A stretch of 64,000 bases of DNA from Lepeophtheirus salmonis (Eukaryota > Arthropoda > Copepoda > Siphonostomatoida > Caligidae), in assembly GCF_016086655.4 (NCBI RefSeq), contig NC_052141.2, positions 4,960,001 through 5,024,000 on the forward strand, written 5' to 3'. The position numbers were made by a program, and so were the translations under genes. Within the stretch, counting starts at the first letter, position 1. Each line of letters begins with the position of its first letter. Below, piece by piece: positions 35,098 through 46,799 of the stretch. A model generated the notes under the pieces. The model was not told the origin of the DNA. It saw only the letters and a list, made by a program, of their open reading frames with translations, and made no database searches.

Positions 35098-35481
35098 GTA
35101 CAAGTTGTAACTTGTATGAAAACATTGTAGAAGTTACAACTTCTTCGTCTTAAAATGCATTATTTAATTACAACATTGATCACTCTAATTACCAACTATT
35201 TATTATTACTATCATTTCAATTTGGAACAATTAAAATTACATAGCTAAAAATATCTGTGTATCACTTAAACTTTATAGTGTACCACATAATACTTATATT
35301 TGAGTTATTTGTATCATAATAATTAAAAATTACAATAGAAATATAGCAATCATCCATGGAACATTCAATTACTGCATGTTCCTCATTCAAAGTAGGGCGA
35401 ATCCTTCATTTAAAATTAGTCGTTATCTCATTTTTTGGTTGTGACTTGTACAATTTGCTTGTGGAAGCTAGAACTTGTACA
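35098..35481. mobile_element. GTACAAGTT-palindrome element, intact copy
   Basis: 384 bp, bounded by GTACAAGTTGTAACTTGTAT on the left and GCTAGAACTTGTAC on the right. Serves as the uninterrupted reference for the split copy 27677-29273. Non-coding. Confidence 0.75.
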
Positions 35482-35489
35482 CAACCTAT

Positions 35490-36180
35490 ACATACATCCC
35501 AATATTTAAATACATATTTGAGTCTAATATTCGGTCTTATTATTCAAATTATTGGGATGAGTTAAGATACTCAAGAATTGTAACTAATGTTTAAAACTTT
35601 TTATTGATTGGCTAGACTTATATTTGCTCCCATATCGTCCTTTTCAAATAAAATCTATCAATTTCTCATTCTTTTTATTGAAAGGATAAATTTTGGCTAC
35701 TTTCAGTGCAATTTGAAGCACAACTAAAGGGTTCACTAGAATAATTTGTTGATAGAAATTCACAATAATTCGTATAAAAATAAAAGTATATACGTATAAA
35801 TTTTAAGAAAAAAAGATTCTAGCTTGCTTTTGTATGGACAGGTCACTAATACTAATTTATTAATCAATATAATTTATAACAGACAAGGGCATTATTTTTT
35901 TCTTTCAGTCAATTGAATGACTTATCTTCAACCATATATATATAAGTCGAATTCAAGAGCAAATAGAGTTCAGTTCCATATAAAAAATTTTATGTGAGGA
36001 GGATCATTCTTTTGTATAATTCTTTCGACACATATCCAGGCTTGTCAACAGAACAGATTTTTGTTTTAAAATAAGAACGCCATTACGCTAAAAATGATAT
36101 TTTAGCGTTCCGTTCTAATAGATCATAGTTATGTACATCGGAAGGGGTGTAGTTGTCCACGGGATAAGTATCCAAGAAAA
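35490..36180. other. AT-rich intergenic DNA
   Basis: Similar to pieces of 26600-26900 (ATTGTAACTAATGTTTAAAAC, TTGTTGATAGAAATTCACAA). A stem TAGCGTAATGGCGTT-like / AACGGAACGCTAA-like pair at 36075-36115 is weak. No gene. Confidence 0.4.
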
Positions 36181-36187
36181 ACGAATT

Positions 36188-36246
36188 CAGGGGCAATTTT
36201 TGAAATTGGGGAGGGACTTAAAGCCTCCTCCCCTGCAGACACCCCT
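36188..36246. mobile_element. 59-bp remnant of the CAGGGGCGTCC TIR family
   Basis: CAGGGGCAATTTTTGAAATT then GGGGAGGGACTTAAAGCC ... CCTCCCCTGCAGACACCCCTG: both ends with almost the entire interior missing. Confidence 0.6.
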
Positions 36247-36703
36247 GATACCAATATTCATGTAAATGCAGTAATAATTTAATTTATCTTGTGCTCAATG
36301 AAAAACATTCTCATGTTCTTAATTATTTCAAGAGTACTTTACAGCCAAAAAACAAGGACGCACACAACATTTTAGGTATGGGTTTTAAAGTACTTCACAT
36401 TGAATTAGATATTATGTTCAAAGTTACTGGCTGCAATCAAGATTAATAGTAATACTATTAATCTTGGGTGTATTTATTTCTTCAATGTCGCCTACATGTC
36501 GGAGTTTAGTTCTAAACAACTATTTATTTTTATAAAAATATACGAATTCATATATTCAAAGGTGCAATCCTTTATATTTATAAAATGACAGACATTATTT
36601 CAAAGAGATATTAGGGTCAATTATAGGCCTTGAATTCAAATTTCTGGGATGAATTGATATACCCAAGATTGTTAGCTGTAGTTTAAAACCTTTGTTTTAA
36701 CTA

Positions 36704-36850
36704 TTCAAGGTTGATAGAAGTACTTGGTTAGATCATCATGTAATCGGGCTTGCTAAATTTTCAATTGAATGTATCGTACCGATTGCAGGGCAAGACAAGC
36801 AGATTTTGACAAAACACGCAACCAATCATAGTCTATGACGTCACTATTAA
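36704..36850. mobile_element. Small TIR element, AAGGTTAATAG family, truncated copy
   Basis: Starts CAAGGTTGATAGAAGTACTT and follows copy 2 through GCAGGGCAAGACAAGCAGAT and CTATGACGTCACTATT, then breaks off without the right end. Confidence 0.6.
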
Positions 36851-37129
36851 GAGTTGGTCTTAAGTTATATAAGATATATTTTAATTATTAATTATGACTT
36901 AATTCATTTATATTTACATATAGGATTAAGAGGAGATGGATATAAATCACGACGGACATAGCTATTCTACTTCTGTTAAAATAAATGGTAATAAAAATAT
37001 TACATATTGGGCGAGAACTAAAAAACTAGAAAATTTTAACAGTCATTATCACTTGTAGATATTTTTATTTTAAGGGATTTTTATTGTAAACTTTTGAAGC
37101 AATAGGTGGTCATTCAATAATTTTCTACA

Positions 37130-37880
37130 CTTTTTATTCAATATGTTCCTAAATTCTATTCTAAATGATGGCTTCAATAGGGGGACGAACGGAAACACAG
37201 CTGGCCTTGATGAAGTCTTAGAACAAGTGGTTTCACTTTTCTATGATCACGGCCATAAGGGCATCGAAATTTGAGTGAGAAGTATCTTTCGTCTTGCCCT
37301 CCAAGAGGCACCAAACAGCAAAGTTTAGGGGGTTCAATTCGGGTGAGGACGAAGGCAAAAAGCCAACCATGTTCTCCTTACAGAAATGCTGTACCTTTTT
37401 GAACGTGTGTCTTGGATATACACATAGTTGTCCCTGGAGAACGTGCTCCTTAACCATGGTAAGACATGATTCTTGAGGACATTGTAGTAGATGTCTCATT
37501 GGCCTAGAAGAAGTTTGGAGGCATCTTTCCTCCGTCGGACGCCACGGCGCCGAGGAACATGACCTGAGCTGGATGTTTGGTCCTGAGGGTTCCTTCAACC
37601 TGAGCTCTTAATTCATCTAAGAAGCAATCATTTCTCCTGTTCAGAACAGCGTTCCCTGTGAAGATCTTTTGTCAGAGATTGACTTGTGCGCGGAGGAGAT
37701 CGCACACCCTCTGCCAAACGGCATCGGACATTTCCCATCGCACAGAAACAAAACAAACATTTAATTCTAGCTTTTTGTCAGTTCTTTCGAATAGCGCCAG
37801 ATAAAAAATTATCAGACTTTTAGAACTGAGGCTAGACGGCCTCAAAGAGGATTCTAATTTTTGAGTCCTCGCCCTGTATA
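37130..37880 (-). pseudogene. Mariner transposase, C-terminal half
   Basis: A minus-strand frame of 121 codons (37598-37233) contains HVLQGQLCVYPRHTFKKVQH, then GFLPSSSPELNPLNFAVWCL and LEGKTKDTSHSN. This is the region around the last catalytic residue of DD34D mariner transposases: the usual SPDLNPLDY is SPELNPLNF, so the third catalytic Asp position has Asn or Glu variants and activity is unlikely. Upstream parts are frameshifted. Confidence 0.75.
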
Positions 37881-38182
37881 TACCAAGGGTGATATTCGAA
37901 TGTGGGCTTTAGATCTTTGAACTCAATCGTTATTTGTTAGCATTTCTTAATCCTTCTTATCTATAGTAGATTCATATTTAACCACTGATACGGAATAATA
38001 TTTGATAGAAGTATTAATATATAATTGATTCAATAGATTAGAATATTTATTTTATGTTTGTGTAAATATTGGCATGTCAAAAAAGTAAAGTAGGTTACAA
38101 ATTAAAGTAATTTTTTTTTAAATAATAGTATTTGATAGTCCCCAGACATCCCCGTTTTTGGAAGTGTGTATCCAGCTGTATG

Positions 38183-38714
38183 CAAGGGCGTCCCCCACTT
38201 CCCAAAAAAATAAGGGATTTTATTCTTTTTACTATAAAATTTCATATTCTTTTTCAAAAATTAAATATTTGAAATTTAATTTAATTTTTCAAATTTTTTC
38301 AAAAAAAATTAACTTGCTGTAAATAGCTATGGATTTCAGAAATCTTTTTTCTAATTATTTTATATTAGAATTTAATTTTTGAAATTTTTTTTCCAAAAAT
38401 TTAATTTAAACAGCTAAGGATTTTTGAAATTTTTCTCCAAAAAATTTCATATTTAGGATATATATTCCCAGAAAAATTAATTTTTGTGAATATCTGTGAA
38501 TTTTTGAAAATTTTTTCCTAAAGATTTAATTTTGAAATTTTAATTTTTGAAAATTTTTTCCTAGAGATTTAATTGTGAAATTTTTTTCCGAGAATTTAAT
38601 ATTTTAATTTTTGAAATTATTTCCAAAAAGTTTAATTTTTTGTGAAGAGCTGCAGATTTTTGAAAATTTTTCTCTAATTTTTCCAAAAAGTTTAATTTAA
38701 ATAACAAGCCCCTG
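38183..38714. mobile_element. CAGGGGCGTCC TIR element with A/T minisatellite interior
   Basis: The left end is CAAGGGCGTCCCCCAC; the right end, decayed, is AAGCCCCTGCCC. The interior has repeats of TTTTTGTGAATATCTGTGAA type with A/T runs. Confidence 0.6.
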
Positions 38715-39229
38715 CCCAAAATTTGATCATGTAAAACCTTTAAAGAGCCTACTGAAAAGATCCCCGCTTTCAGTAGGATAGAAAGCTTTACTGATAAGTA
38801 GACCAAGGATTTATGAGCAATCGCTCAAAAATTGCTCACTTTGATTTTGTTTTGTTTTTGAAAAACTGCTTATTTCACTCTTTTTTGTATGAAAATGGTT
38901 CATTTTTCTAAACTGGTATGAAATAATTCAGAAAGTTTGTGTTCAAGTTAGATTGTACAACAGCTTTTGATGATTATTTAATTATATTTTTCGATGGAAA
39001 ATATACCTCCCAAAATTCTCTTTCATCAGGCTCTCTTTTTGGAGGTAAAGTAAGTATATGTTAAAATTGGGTTTAGGATTACATGATGGGATAAGTGAGA
39101 GAGCCAGATTTCGACAACAGCCAGAGGAAGGATAAATTTGGGACAAAATAATCCCCATTGAATCTTTCAACATATGAATAAATACATTTTAGCCAAATTG
39201 ATCTTCCATTTATGCAAGAGGTGTGACGT

Positions 39230-39730
39230 AATACAGGTGTGTGCGTCTAAAACTGAACACTCCTTTAAATTTTACGCCATGCACATATTCGTGATTCTAT
39301 TGAGTTGAAACCGGTTTATACTTCGAGGCAAGGGTCTTGACTAGTTATAAACAAAACTCCAGCCAAATCTAAATAGCAAACGTGAAACAACAGCCGATAA
39401 TATGGAGAGACGTCGAGTCGCAATTTTGAAACTCCCACTGCAATTGCCAAGGCTCTGAACTGCAGCCGCACCACCGTTTACAGTGTAGTAGCCAAAGGGA
39501 CTCCTGAGGCGACCACAAGATCTAAGTCAAGGCCTCTAAGGTCGGACAAAATGGTTGCTGCCGTGAAAAGTCTGTCGAGGACCGTCAGCGGCCTCTCCAG
39601 GGAGTTCAATGTCAGCAGAAGGAAAAAGACTTCTGAAGATTTTGCCAACTTTAAATTTCCTTTGACTATTAATATGGACGTCTTTTAGTATGTTTGAAAC
39701 TTCCAATACTGATCAAAGGCAAAAAAATAA
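39230..39730 (+). pseudogene. Mariner/Tc1 transposase, N-terminal half
   Basis: The plus strand carries MERRRVAIL-like, IAKALNCSRTTVYSVVAKGT and RSDKMVAAVKSLSRTVSGLS pieces, typical of the two helix-turn-helix DNA-binding motifs. The frame breaks after about 90 residues; the catalytic part is missing. The ends near 39240 and 39730 contain AAACTGAACACTCCTTT-like and TCAAAGGCAAAAAAATAATGG tracts. Confidence 0.65.
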
Positions 39731-39734
39731 TGGA

Positions 39735-40375
39735 CGCAAATATTTATAAAATCTTGATTTGTCGATATAATTTAGCAAAATTTATGAATAAATTATAATA
39801 AATTTAATGGAAAACTAATTACTTTCATTTATTCTTATAAAACTGTAATTTTCTATATAGTACGAATTGCTCAATTTGTATATTTTGGGTGTTCATTTTT
39901 CAAAAACTTTTCATTTGTGCAAAAAAAAATCGTTAAAAAATCTTAAGTCTAGTGATAAGTATTTTAAGTTCATAATGGCGTCACACATTAAACAATTCTT
40001 CTCAATAATGTTTATTGATCCTAGCAAGTTCCTCTCTATGTATCTTCGTTCCGACGTGACTATATGGAGGGACAGAAATAACAGTATCTTAGGGGTTCAA
40101 ATAAGAGTTCCCATAACGTTATAAAATTTGATGTTATTTGTGGAGTATCCAATCATCGTCCTTTATTATTCCTTCTCATTAGCAGATGGAATAAGTTACT
40201 GGAGGAAGCATTCGGGTCTTGTAATGACTTATGTGTAACCTCTGCCAGTATTTTGGGGCAGGAACATTCTGCATTCAAATAATAGCGATTATGTATTATT
40301 ATTGTGTAATTATTGTGACTTAATTCTTTTCACTAGGATAGAGGATCTGCTTCTTTGTCGAAAGAATAGAAAACT
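39735..40375. other. Intergenic DNA, no gene seen
   Basis: The plus strand has a short open frame at 39867-40124 without recognisable features. The end near 40200-40330 may already belong to the retroelement relic. Confidence 0.4.
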
Positions 40376-40379
40376 TATC

Positions 40380-40830
40380 TAACTCTAAGAGTAGTCCCTG
40401 CAAGTTGTACAACGTCTTACAATCCTCAAGGGGACGGACAGGTAGAACGATATAACGGCATTGTTTGGAAGGCTGTGACAGCAACTCTCAAGTCTGGGGA
40501 GCTGTCAATCGAAGAATGGGAATTATAACTCTACGAAGATCCATGACCTATCAGAGGCTTACTTTATACTCCTGCTAATTAGACTCCGCACGAAAGGGTG
40601 TTTAATTATGAACGGAATATGGGTCTTCATCAGACAATACCAACATATTTATTAGAAACAGAGACTGTTCTTCTTGAAAATTACGTGAGAAGCAATCTTT
40701 TAATTGAAGAGGTTGACTTAATAGGAGTGAATTCTACGTACGCCCGTATCTGCTTCGAAAATGGAAGATAAACAACAGTACCCCTGCAGAATTTGGCTCC
40801 GGGATCGGAGGTAGTGTGTGAAAGAAATGA
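40380..40830 (+). pseudogene. Degraded gypsy-type integrase/pol tail
   Basis: The plus strand reads SYNPQGDGQVERYNGIVWKA, the conserved C-terminal part of a Ty3/gypsy integrase core, then TPHERVFNYERNMG, IPTYLLETETVLLENYVRSN, EEVDLIGVNSTYARICFENG and VPLQNLAPGSE. Several in-frame stops. Same tail family as 28437-28835; no LTRs found next to it. Confidence 0.75.
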
Positions 40831-40989
40831 GAATACAGTAAAATAAGTGGATGATGAAAAAACATTGAGGACTGTCACGTCCTGGATAATGATAATACAG
40901 AGCCCAGGAGATCTAATAGAGAACGACGCCGTCTCTCCTTTTGAGGAATAGACAATGTTAGAATTCTCAATGTGCGTTTGTTTATCCTC

Positions 40990-42150
40990 TTGGCGTTAAA
41001 AAATAGCAATTTACGATGAACTGTTGATTGTTGTGAACTGAATATTCAATTACTTATTACTATTAAGTAATTTGTTACATATTACGAAGTGGGAAATATA
41101 ACATTTTTAAGTTTTCAAGCCCTTTTTCATAAGCATTATTGCATCCCATGACGGAATAGTAACAATAGGGCTTCTTTTTACGATTTTGAACACTCATGAC
41201 CCATTTGACTGTTATTACTTATTAGTAATATGTAATATTGAATATTCGATATTATGTTCGCAACAATCATATACAATTTATTGTATATTGCTATTTTTCA
41301 CCATCAGGGGATAAACAAACGCAGATTCAGAGTTCTAACATTGTCTATAGATAATTAAATAAAAATTAAACAATTGACACTGTGATATATTAAATTAAGG
41401 GTAGGATAATGGGGTGTTATTATTGTGTCTATCGTTTTGTAGAGATTGGTTAATTAAATGTATTTAGTTGATATTGTGTGTGCGTATAAAAATATTTATG
41501 TATATAAAGATTTTTTAGTTGATTATTACAACAATAATTGTCTTGGGTTTGAATCTTTCAAGCATGGGAGTGAACTTTCCTACCAAGGTGAAAGCTGGGG
41601 CTTGTTTGTGTTTTAAAAATAAAGGCTTAGACTAGGGAAAACTTGGATTGTTTACATTGTTAGTACCTACTAACTATTCACCTGGGTGATTATAACTTCC
41701 TTTTGTATCAACATAATGAAGCTTTATCTTTTAAACACCGCAATTATTGATGGGACCCCTTCATTTGTGCTTATGATTAAAGTAAATATTATTCAAAATT
41801 ATCTACAACCCTTCCCAGCGAATCGTGACTAAAACTTTGGAAACTCCGATGTCGAACCTCATTCTACTCTGAGTCCAACAAAGATTTACACTTATAACTC
41901 AATAATTAGTCCTCAGGGGGTACTCTCCGTCTTTTATAATCACGTACAAATGTTCAATTCGGTTTCGTGGAGGGTCGTCCAAGAAACCAAATGTCATTGG
42001 TATAATACATTCATTCAGTCGAATTTTGTCATAATTGAATAACTATATGTACTCGGAGTTGCCCGAGATTCAGTTCACGGAGGAGGAACATATGTGCACC
42101 GTAATTATGTTTCTAATAATTAACTAATAATAAATGACAAATTAGTAACA
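40990..42150. repeat. Intergenic DNA with an inverted repeat
   Basis: TGTGCGTTTGTTTATCCTCT with GAACTGAATATTCAATTACT (40970-41060) pairs with ATATTGAATATTCGATATTA and GGGGATAAACAAACGCAGAT (41230-41325): an inverted repeat of about 360 bp centred near 41150, with matching AGAATTCTAACATTGTCTA-like outer ends. No gene. The tract at 41870-41970 resembles 19800-19910. Confidence 0.55.
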
Positions 42151-42600
42151 CCCCTGGGCTGACAATGCGTTAAATCTATGACTTGGAAGAAACTAGAGGA
42201 TTCGAAGAAGGATATCACATAAAGACTCCCGGAAGATCAGGTACGCGAACTTCATCGAGAAGATGCACACCATCATTGACCAGTGACCGATGAGGTCCTT
42301 CGCCTCTATTGGAAAAGGAAATTGAAGTCAGAGACAAGACAGTTTGGGCATTTATTAACGAGGATCTCAAATACCAGTCTTGCAAGATGCAAACAAGATC
42401 AAAAATAAGGTCTTCGTCATCAAGGCCTGCTCCCACTTCAGAGGCACCATCAAGGCTGAGGGCAATTATATCCAGCAAGTCCAAATACATATGATCTACA
42501 ATGACTTTGTTTTTTATTTGAAATATTTTTATTAAAAATTACGTATTTTAACTGTTGTTTTTTTTAATACGAGAGGGCGCAGATTTTTTGTTCGAGCCCT
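42150..42600 (+). pseudogene. Internally deleted mariner element
   Basis: The plus strand from 42309 (MEKEIEVRDKTVWAFINEDL then KYQSCKMQTRSKI) is the second helix-turn-helix of a mariner transposase. A C-terminal KACSHFRGTIKAEGNYIQ-like end follows in another frame. The end GTTCGAGCCCTGTA at 42590-42603 resembles the element end at 37860-37877. Confidence 0.65.
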
Positions 42601-42625
42601 GTATGCAAAAGTTGTGATTTTTTAC

Positions 42626-43038
42626 TAGTTGTAACTTGAATAAGCAAATTGTACAAGTTATAACCAGTAAAAGGAAATACTAATTTTAAATTTAGGATTT
42701 ACAGTACTTTGGATGATGATCATTTAATGATTTAATATTCCATGAATGATCGAATGATTAATAGTCTCATTTTGGAATATTTTAATACACATCACTATCT
42801 TATAAATATTTTGTGGTACATTATAGAGTTCTAGTGTTCGCAGTAATTACATTACTGATAAATAAATAATAACAATGTAATTTTAATAGATCAAAATCAA
42901 ATAATGGTATGAATATATGTGTTTGTAATTAGTATGATGAATGTTGACATTAAATAATGCATTTTAAGACAAAGAAATTGCAACTTGTTCAATTTGCTTA
43001 TACAAGTTGTAACTTGTACAACCATTACAACTTGTACA
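42626..43038. mobile_element. GTACAAGTT-palindrome element, inverted copy
   Basis: Reverse orientation relative to 35098-35481 with landmarks TTATAACCAGTA, CAATTTGCTTATACAAGTTG and TTGTAACTTGTACAACC. Several nested GTACAAGTT units at both ends. Confidence 0.65.
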
Positions 43039-43079
43039 GAGCATATATGGGAATACACGACGAGGAATCAACAAGAAAT

Positions 43080-43330
43080 TGTAATCCAATTATGGTATTG
43101 TGACAGTCTTTATTTAGGACTGAAGACTGCACAGTCCTGTCCAGTCCAGCTCAGTCCTGCATATCAGTACTAAAACTTATAAAGTTCGGTACTTAATGAC
43201 GTCATCCAACTATTTTTCTTCTTTTTTTAATCAGTTCTTATACTGACAGTCTGAAGTAAAGGTCCCGAGGACTGATAAGTCCGCTCATAAGACATGACTG
43301 GACCGAATAAATAAGTATTGACGCAACAAT
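43080..43330. repeat. AGGACTGA-type dispersed repeat
   Basis: TTTATTTAGGACTGAAGACT, CAGTCCTGTCCAGTCCAGCT and TCCTGCATATCAGTACTAAA recur at 49850-50100 and partly at 18400-18470, 44060-44150 and 44690-44760. Often includes TGACGTCATC. The family is unnamed to me. Confidence 0.55.
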
Positions 43331-43334
43331 GATT

Positions 43335-43930
43335 AATTACAAGTACAGGGTTGATTTTATCTACTGGTACACATTTTATTATTTTCAATCCGGCATGATA
43401 TTGGTCCAAAATCACGGAGGAAGACAGCAAGACATCTTATCTCTGAACAGAGCAAGCTGAGACGGTTGGAAAGAGCCAAAAAAGATTCTAAATTTTCTCA
43501 AGGCCAACAATAATTTGTGAAAAGCTTTTCTCTTTCCTGATGAAAAAAATTTCACAGCTGATGCCACTGTAAATCACGTGGCCAGCACAGACGAAGTCTA
43601 CACTCCAATTTTTGTAGAGAGGAAGGAGAGGATGTTCACATCAAACTTATGAATAAGAAAGATCTCCGTGTCATTGCGCCACTTAGGCCCAGGTCTTGCT
43701 AAGAGACAACTTTTTGAAATTTTCGTACCTCAACATGTGGCCATACTACTCTCCAGACCTGAACCCCTTGGACTACTCTATCTATGTGCTTCTGGAGGAG
43801 AGGGCGTATGCTACACCTCACAGGAGTGTCCAGTCTCTAGAAGCTTCCATCAAGAAGGAGTGGACCAAGCTCGAGTCTGACTAAATAGTCAATATTCATT
43901 AACAAATCACAAAGTTATGCCGAGCACTAT
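43335..43930 (+). pseudogene. Mariner transposase relic with catalytic C-terminus
   Basis: The plus strand, in shifting frames, carries HGGRQQDI, LERAKKILNFLKA, PDEKNFTADA and, from 43696, YYSPDLNPLDYSIYVLLEER then SLEASIKKEWTKLES, so the third catalytic Asp motif is intact. At least two frameshifts/stops and missing N-terminal segments. Its 5' end is shared with 46625-46790. Confidence 0.75.
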
Positions 43931-44149
43931 TTTTGGATGATTTTGTTAAATACATTTTTTCACAAAACCTCTCATTTAAATTTTACTAGATAAGATCAAC
44001 CATATATATTATAACTATGTCATTTCAGCTGTCGTAGTTGCCATAAATGACCAGTAAGGACTGGTCCTTTGACTGACATATTTTATTAAGACCGGACTGA
44101 TAGGAATGCAGTCTTTTTAGTTTGTTTAGACCCGTGCAACACTATTTTT

Positions 44150-44780
44150 GAGTCATTTATAATAAGAAAGTGTCTCTCAAATATAAATAGATTTTATCAT
44201 GTCATTATAAAATTATTTAATTAACTGTCCTATATGTATGTGCATTACTATTTCTTTGTAAAGATCAAGTCGAGAGATTTGCCTTTGTCAGTTATATTTT
44301 CAAATACTATTGCCTAATACATCTATTTTCTATTCATAAAACATAATATTAAATAGAAATAATCTTAGCAAAGACAGAGTTTTAAAAAAAAAATCCGGTT
44401 AGAAATTAATTATATGGCATATAGTTTCAGATATAATAATATATGGCCATGTGCTACTGAGTAATGGTATTTGTAACACACCAAAGGAATGAAAATCCCA
44501 CATGACCTCTTTCTACGCTTGACGGAGATTTAATTAATTGCCCTAGTGTGACGTAAATTAATTTTCTTTTTAAAACAAATCCACAAATGTAACGTGATTA
44601 AAGATAATAATGTACATAGGTAGTATGCATTTTCGATTTGTAAAAAAAATGAACATCGTAGCCCTCACAATTAGTTTTGTGTCGTTCCTTATTTATTCGG
44701 TCCTGTCCAGTCATAGGACTTGTCCTACTGGTCCTTAGAAGTGTCGATCATTGGGACCGTTCCTTGAAACTTTTTTGCTT
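44150..44780. other. AT-rich intergenic DNA
   Basis: No gene. The end at 44690-44760 (TTATTTATTCGGTCCTGTCC) belongs to the AGGACTGA repeat. Confidence 0.4.
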
Positions 44781-44979
44781 CGTCTTCTATGGGAAATGAA
44801 CTTATCGGGGAATTTCCTTCATATTCATGGGTTGACTCTGCGGCACTGTTGGGTATTAAAGGATCCTGCCATAGTGAGAAAGAAGCATTATATGAAAATG
44901 GGGTTAAAGTGTTGAACATAATTACCAAAGTAGTCGAGATGTTAATCCCATTTAGGATAAGCAAACTTGATATATATAA

Positions 44980-45883
44980 AATATACATATGGAACCAAAA
45001 AATTATAATGAAAATTATTCATCTTTGGCGATGTTCCCCCTTTGGCGGAAATATAATCACGGCAAAGAGAGAGAGAGAGTAGTTTCTATGGGAAGGACAA
45101 AGGACGTATATTTCCGAATCGACATTAATTGCTTCAACTTCAAAGCGAGATTGAGGACTTGTCGACCCGGGGTTTTTTCGGAGAACCTTAAGCATTACCT
45201 GGCTCAAAAGAATCCGTTCAGGTGGATATTTTTGGGCAATATTAATTAAAACAAAGTACAAAGAAATTAGAGGAAGTACTATCCAGGAAAACATATTTAA
45301 AGGGCCTTTAGAACTTTTTCAAGTGACAAATAAGCTTAGCTGGTACAGGAAAAGAATGTCCAATGATGATCAAAAACCTTTTTACAAGTAAGTTAGCGAG
45401 ATCCTAGGGTATGAAGAACGTGTGAACTACAAACCAAGACTGGATACAAGGAATGAGTACAAACCAAGACTGGATACAAGGAATGAGTACTATTCACTTC
45501 TCAATATTACCACTGCTGAAGAACTCAGGCCTTGGAATAAACGATGATTTGGCCTTCCAAACTTTATAACCCACAAGATGACTACTTCACTTGTTCTCCA
45601 GCATGAAGATAATAGGCGTTTTGGAGAACCAACACCTTTTTTCTTAGCTCTGGAGTTAATTAAAAATCGACGAATAAGAACGGAACTACTAGGGCCGTCA
45701 GAAATCTTAGCAGAAAAATTGGTAACCAAACGCTTGGACAGAATAGGCCTCACGAGGTTTGACTTTGATAGAAAAACACTGTTTAAAACCTTTTTACTTC
45801 ATCTAAGCAAGAATGGTTCTGCTACACAATCCCTACATCATCTATTTATACGAATAAATCGAATAATGAGTATGAGATTATAA
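44980..45883 (+). other. Unrecognised, probably decayed coding region
   Basis: Two plus-strand open stretches, 44989-45249 and 45578-45883, have protein-like composition (for example VFSENLKHYLAQKNPFRW; LALELIKNRRIRTELLGPSE) and are in different frames with stops between. A perfect 30-bp direct duplication (unit with CAAACCAAGACTGGATACAA) at 45430-45490 keeps frame. I cannot name a family; a transposon polyprotein or retrocopied gene fragment are both possible. Confidence 0.35.
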
Positions 45884-45889
45884 ATTGTA

Positions 45890-46620
45890 CATTCTATATC
45901 GAAAAAATATAAACGTCAGTGCACATTCTCTACGAGTGTGATAAGATAAGTGCTTTGCTACGAATGTGTGAACTAAAAATAAAAGAAAATCGACAAGTAT
46001 CCACCTCAAAAACGGATTGAGTAGTGGGCATGGATCTGAATCTTCCCACGGCTTCTAAGGTCGAGGTCATCATCAGCAAAGGGCAGGGTTAATTTATTCT
46101 TGCAGATGCAACAAGAAACCCATTCCAATAAATTTGGAAGGTGTAACCGAGAAAGAAATCGACGTTTTAGCTAATTTCTCCGAACATGGTCGTTAATTAG
46201 GACTTTTAGGTGTTTGAATTAACAAAAAAAGGCTCTGATTTTTATTGTAGTTTTTCTTATTATTGAAGTAAGGTATAAGAAGTGAAATATATTCAGTTAG
46301 AATGTTTTTTTATTTTTGTTTCTCAGAATTATAAATACAGGAAATTACGGGCTTTCAAATCAAAACGCGTTCACGATAGACCTTCGGACGTCTGATGGTT
46401 ATTTTCTTGTTTAGAGGAATATAATAAAAATTATCCAGCAATGGTGAACCAAATTCCAAAAAAAATTGTCATTACTGTAGAGCCAAAGGTCCATGTATTC
46501 TAAAAAATAAATTAATTGATGGAATTAAAGACTTTCGAAGGAATTTACGTGTATATTAGTTTTACAAAACTAATGAATTTCTAGCCGGATTCTCATTCTA
46601 AATAATAAATTGGATTGAAT
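45890..46620. other. Intergenic DNA with possible retroelement scraps
   Basis: Short frames near 46030-46190 look coding-like but are broken. The rest is featureless AT-rich sequence. Confidence 0.35.
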
Positions 46621-46624
46621 GAAA

Positions 46625-46790
46625 ATGTACCAGGTTGTTTTTATCTAGTGGTACACATTTTATTATTTTGAATCCGGAATGACATTGGTCAAAAATTCCG
46701 GAAGAGGACAACAAGACATTTCACTTCTGAAGGGAGTAAGCTGCTCTGGTTGGAAAGGGCAAAGAAGAGGTTAAGCCTTCGCAACCACTC
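46625..46790 (+). mobile_element. 5' fragment of the mariner family seen at 43335
   Basis: GGTACACATTTTATTATTTT, GAATCCGGAATGACATTGGT and GGAAGAGGACAACAAGACAT match 43365-43440. Ends after about 165 bp. Confidence 0.6.
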
Positions 46791-46799
46791 ACAATAAAA

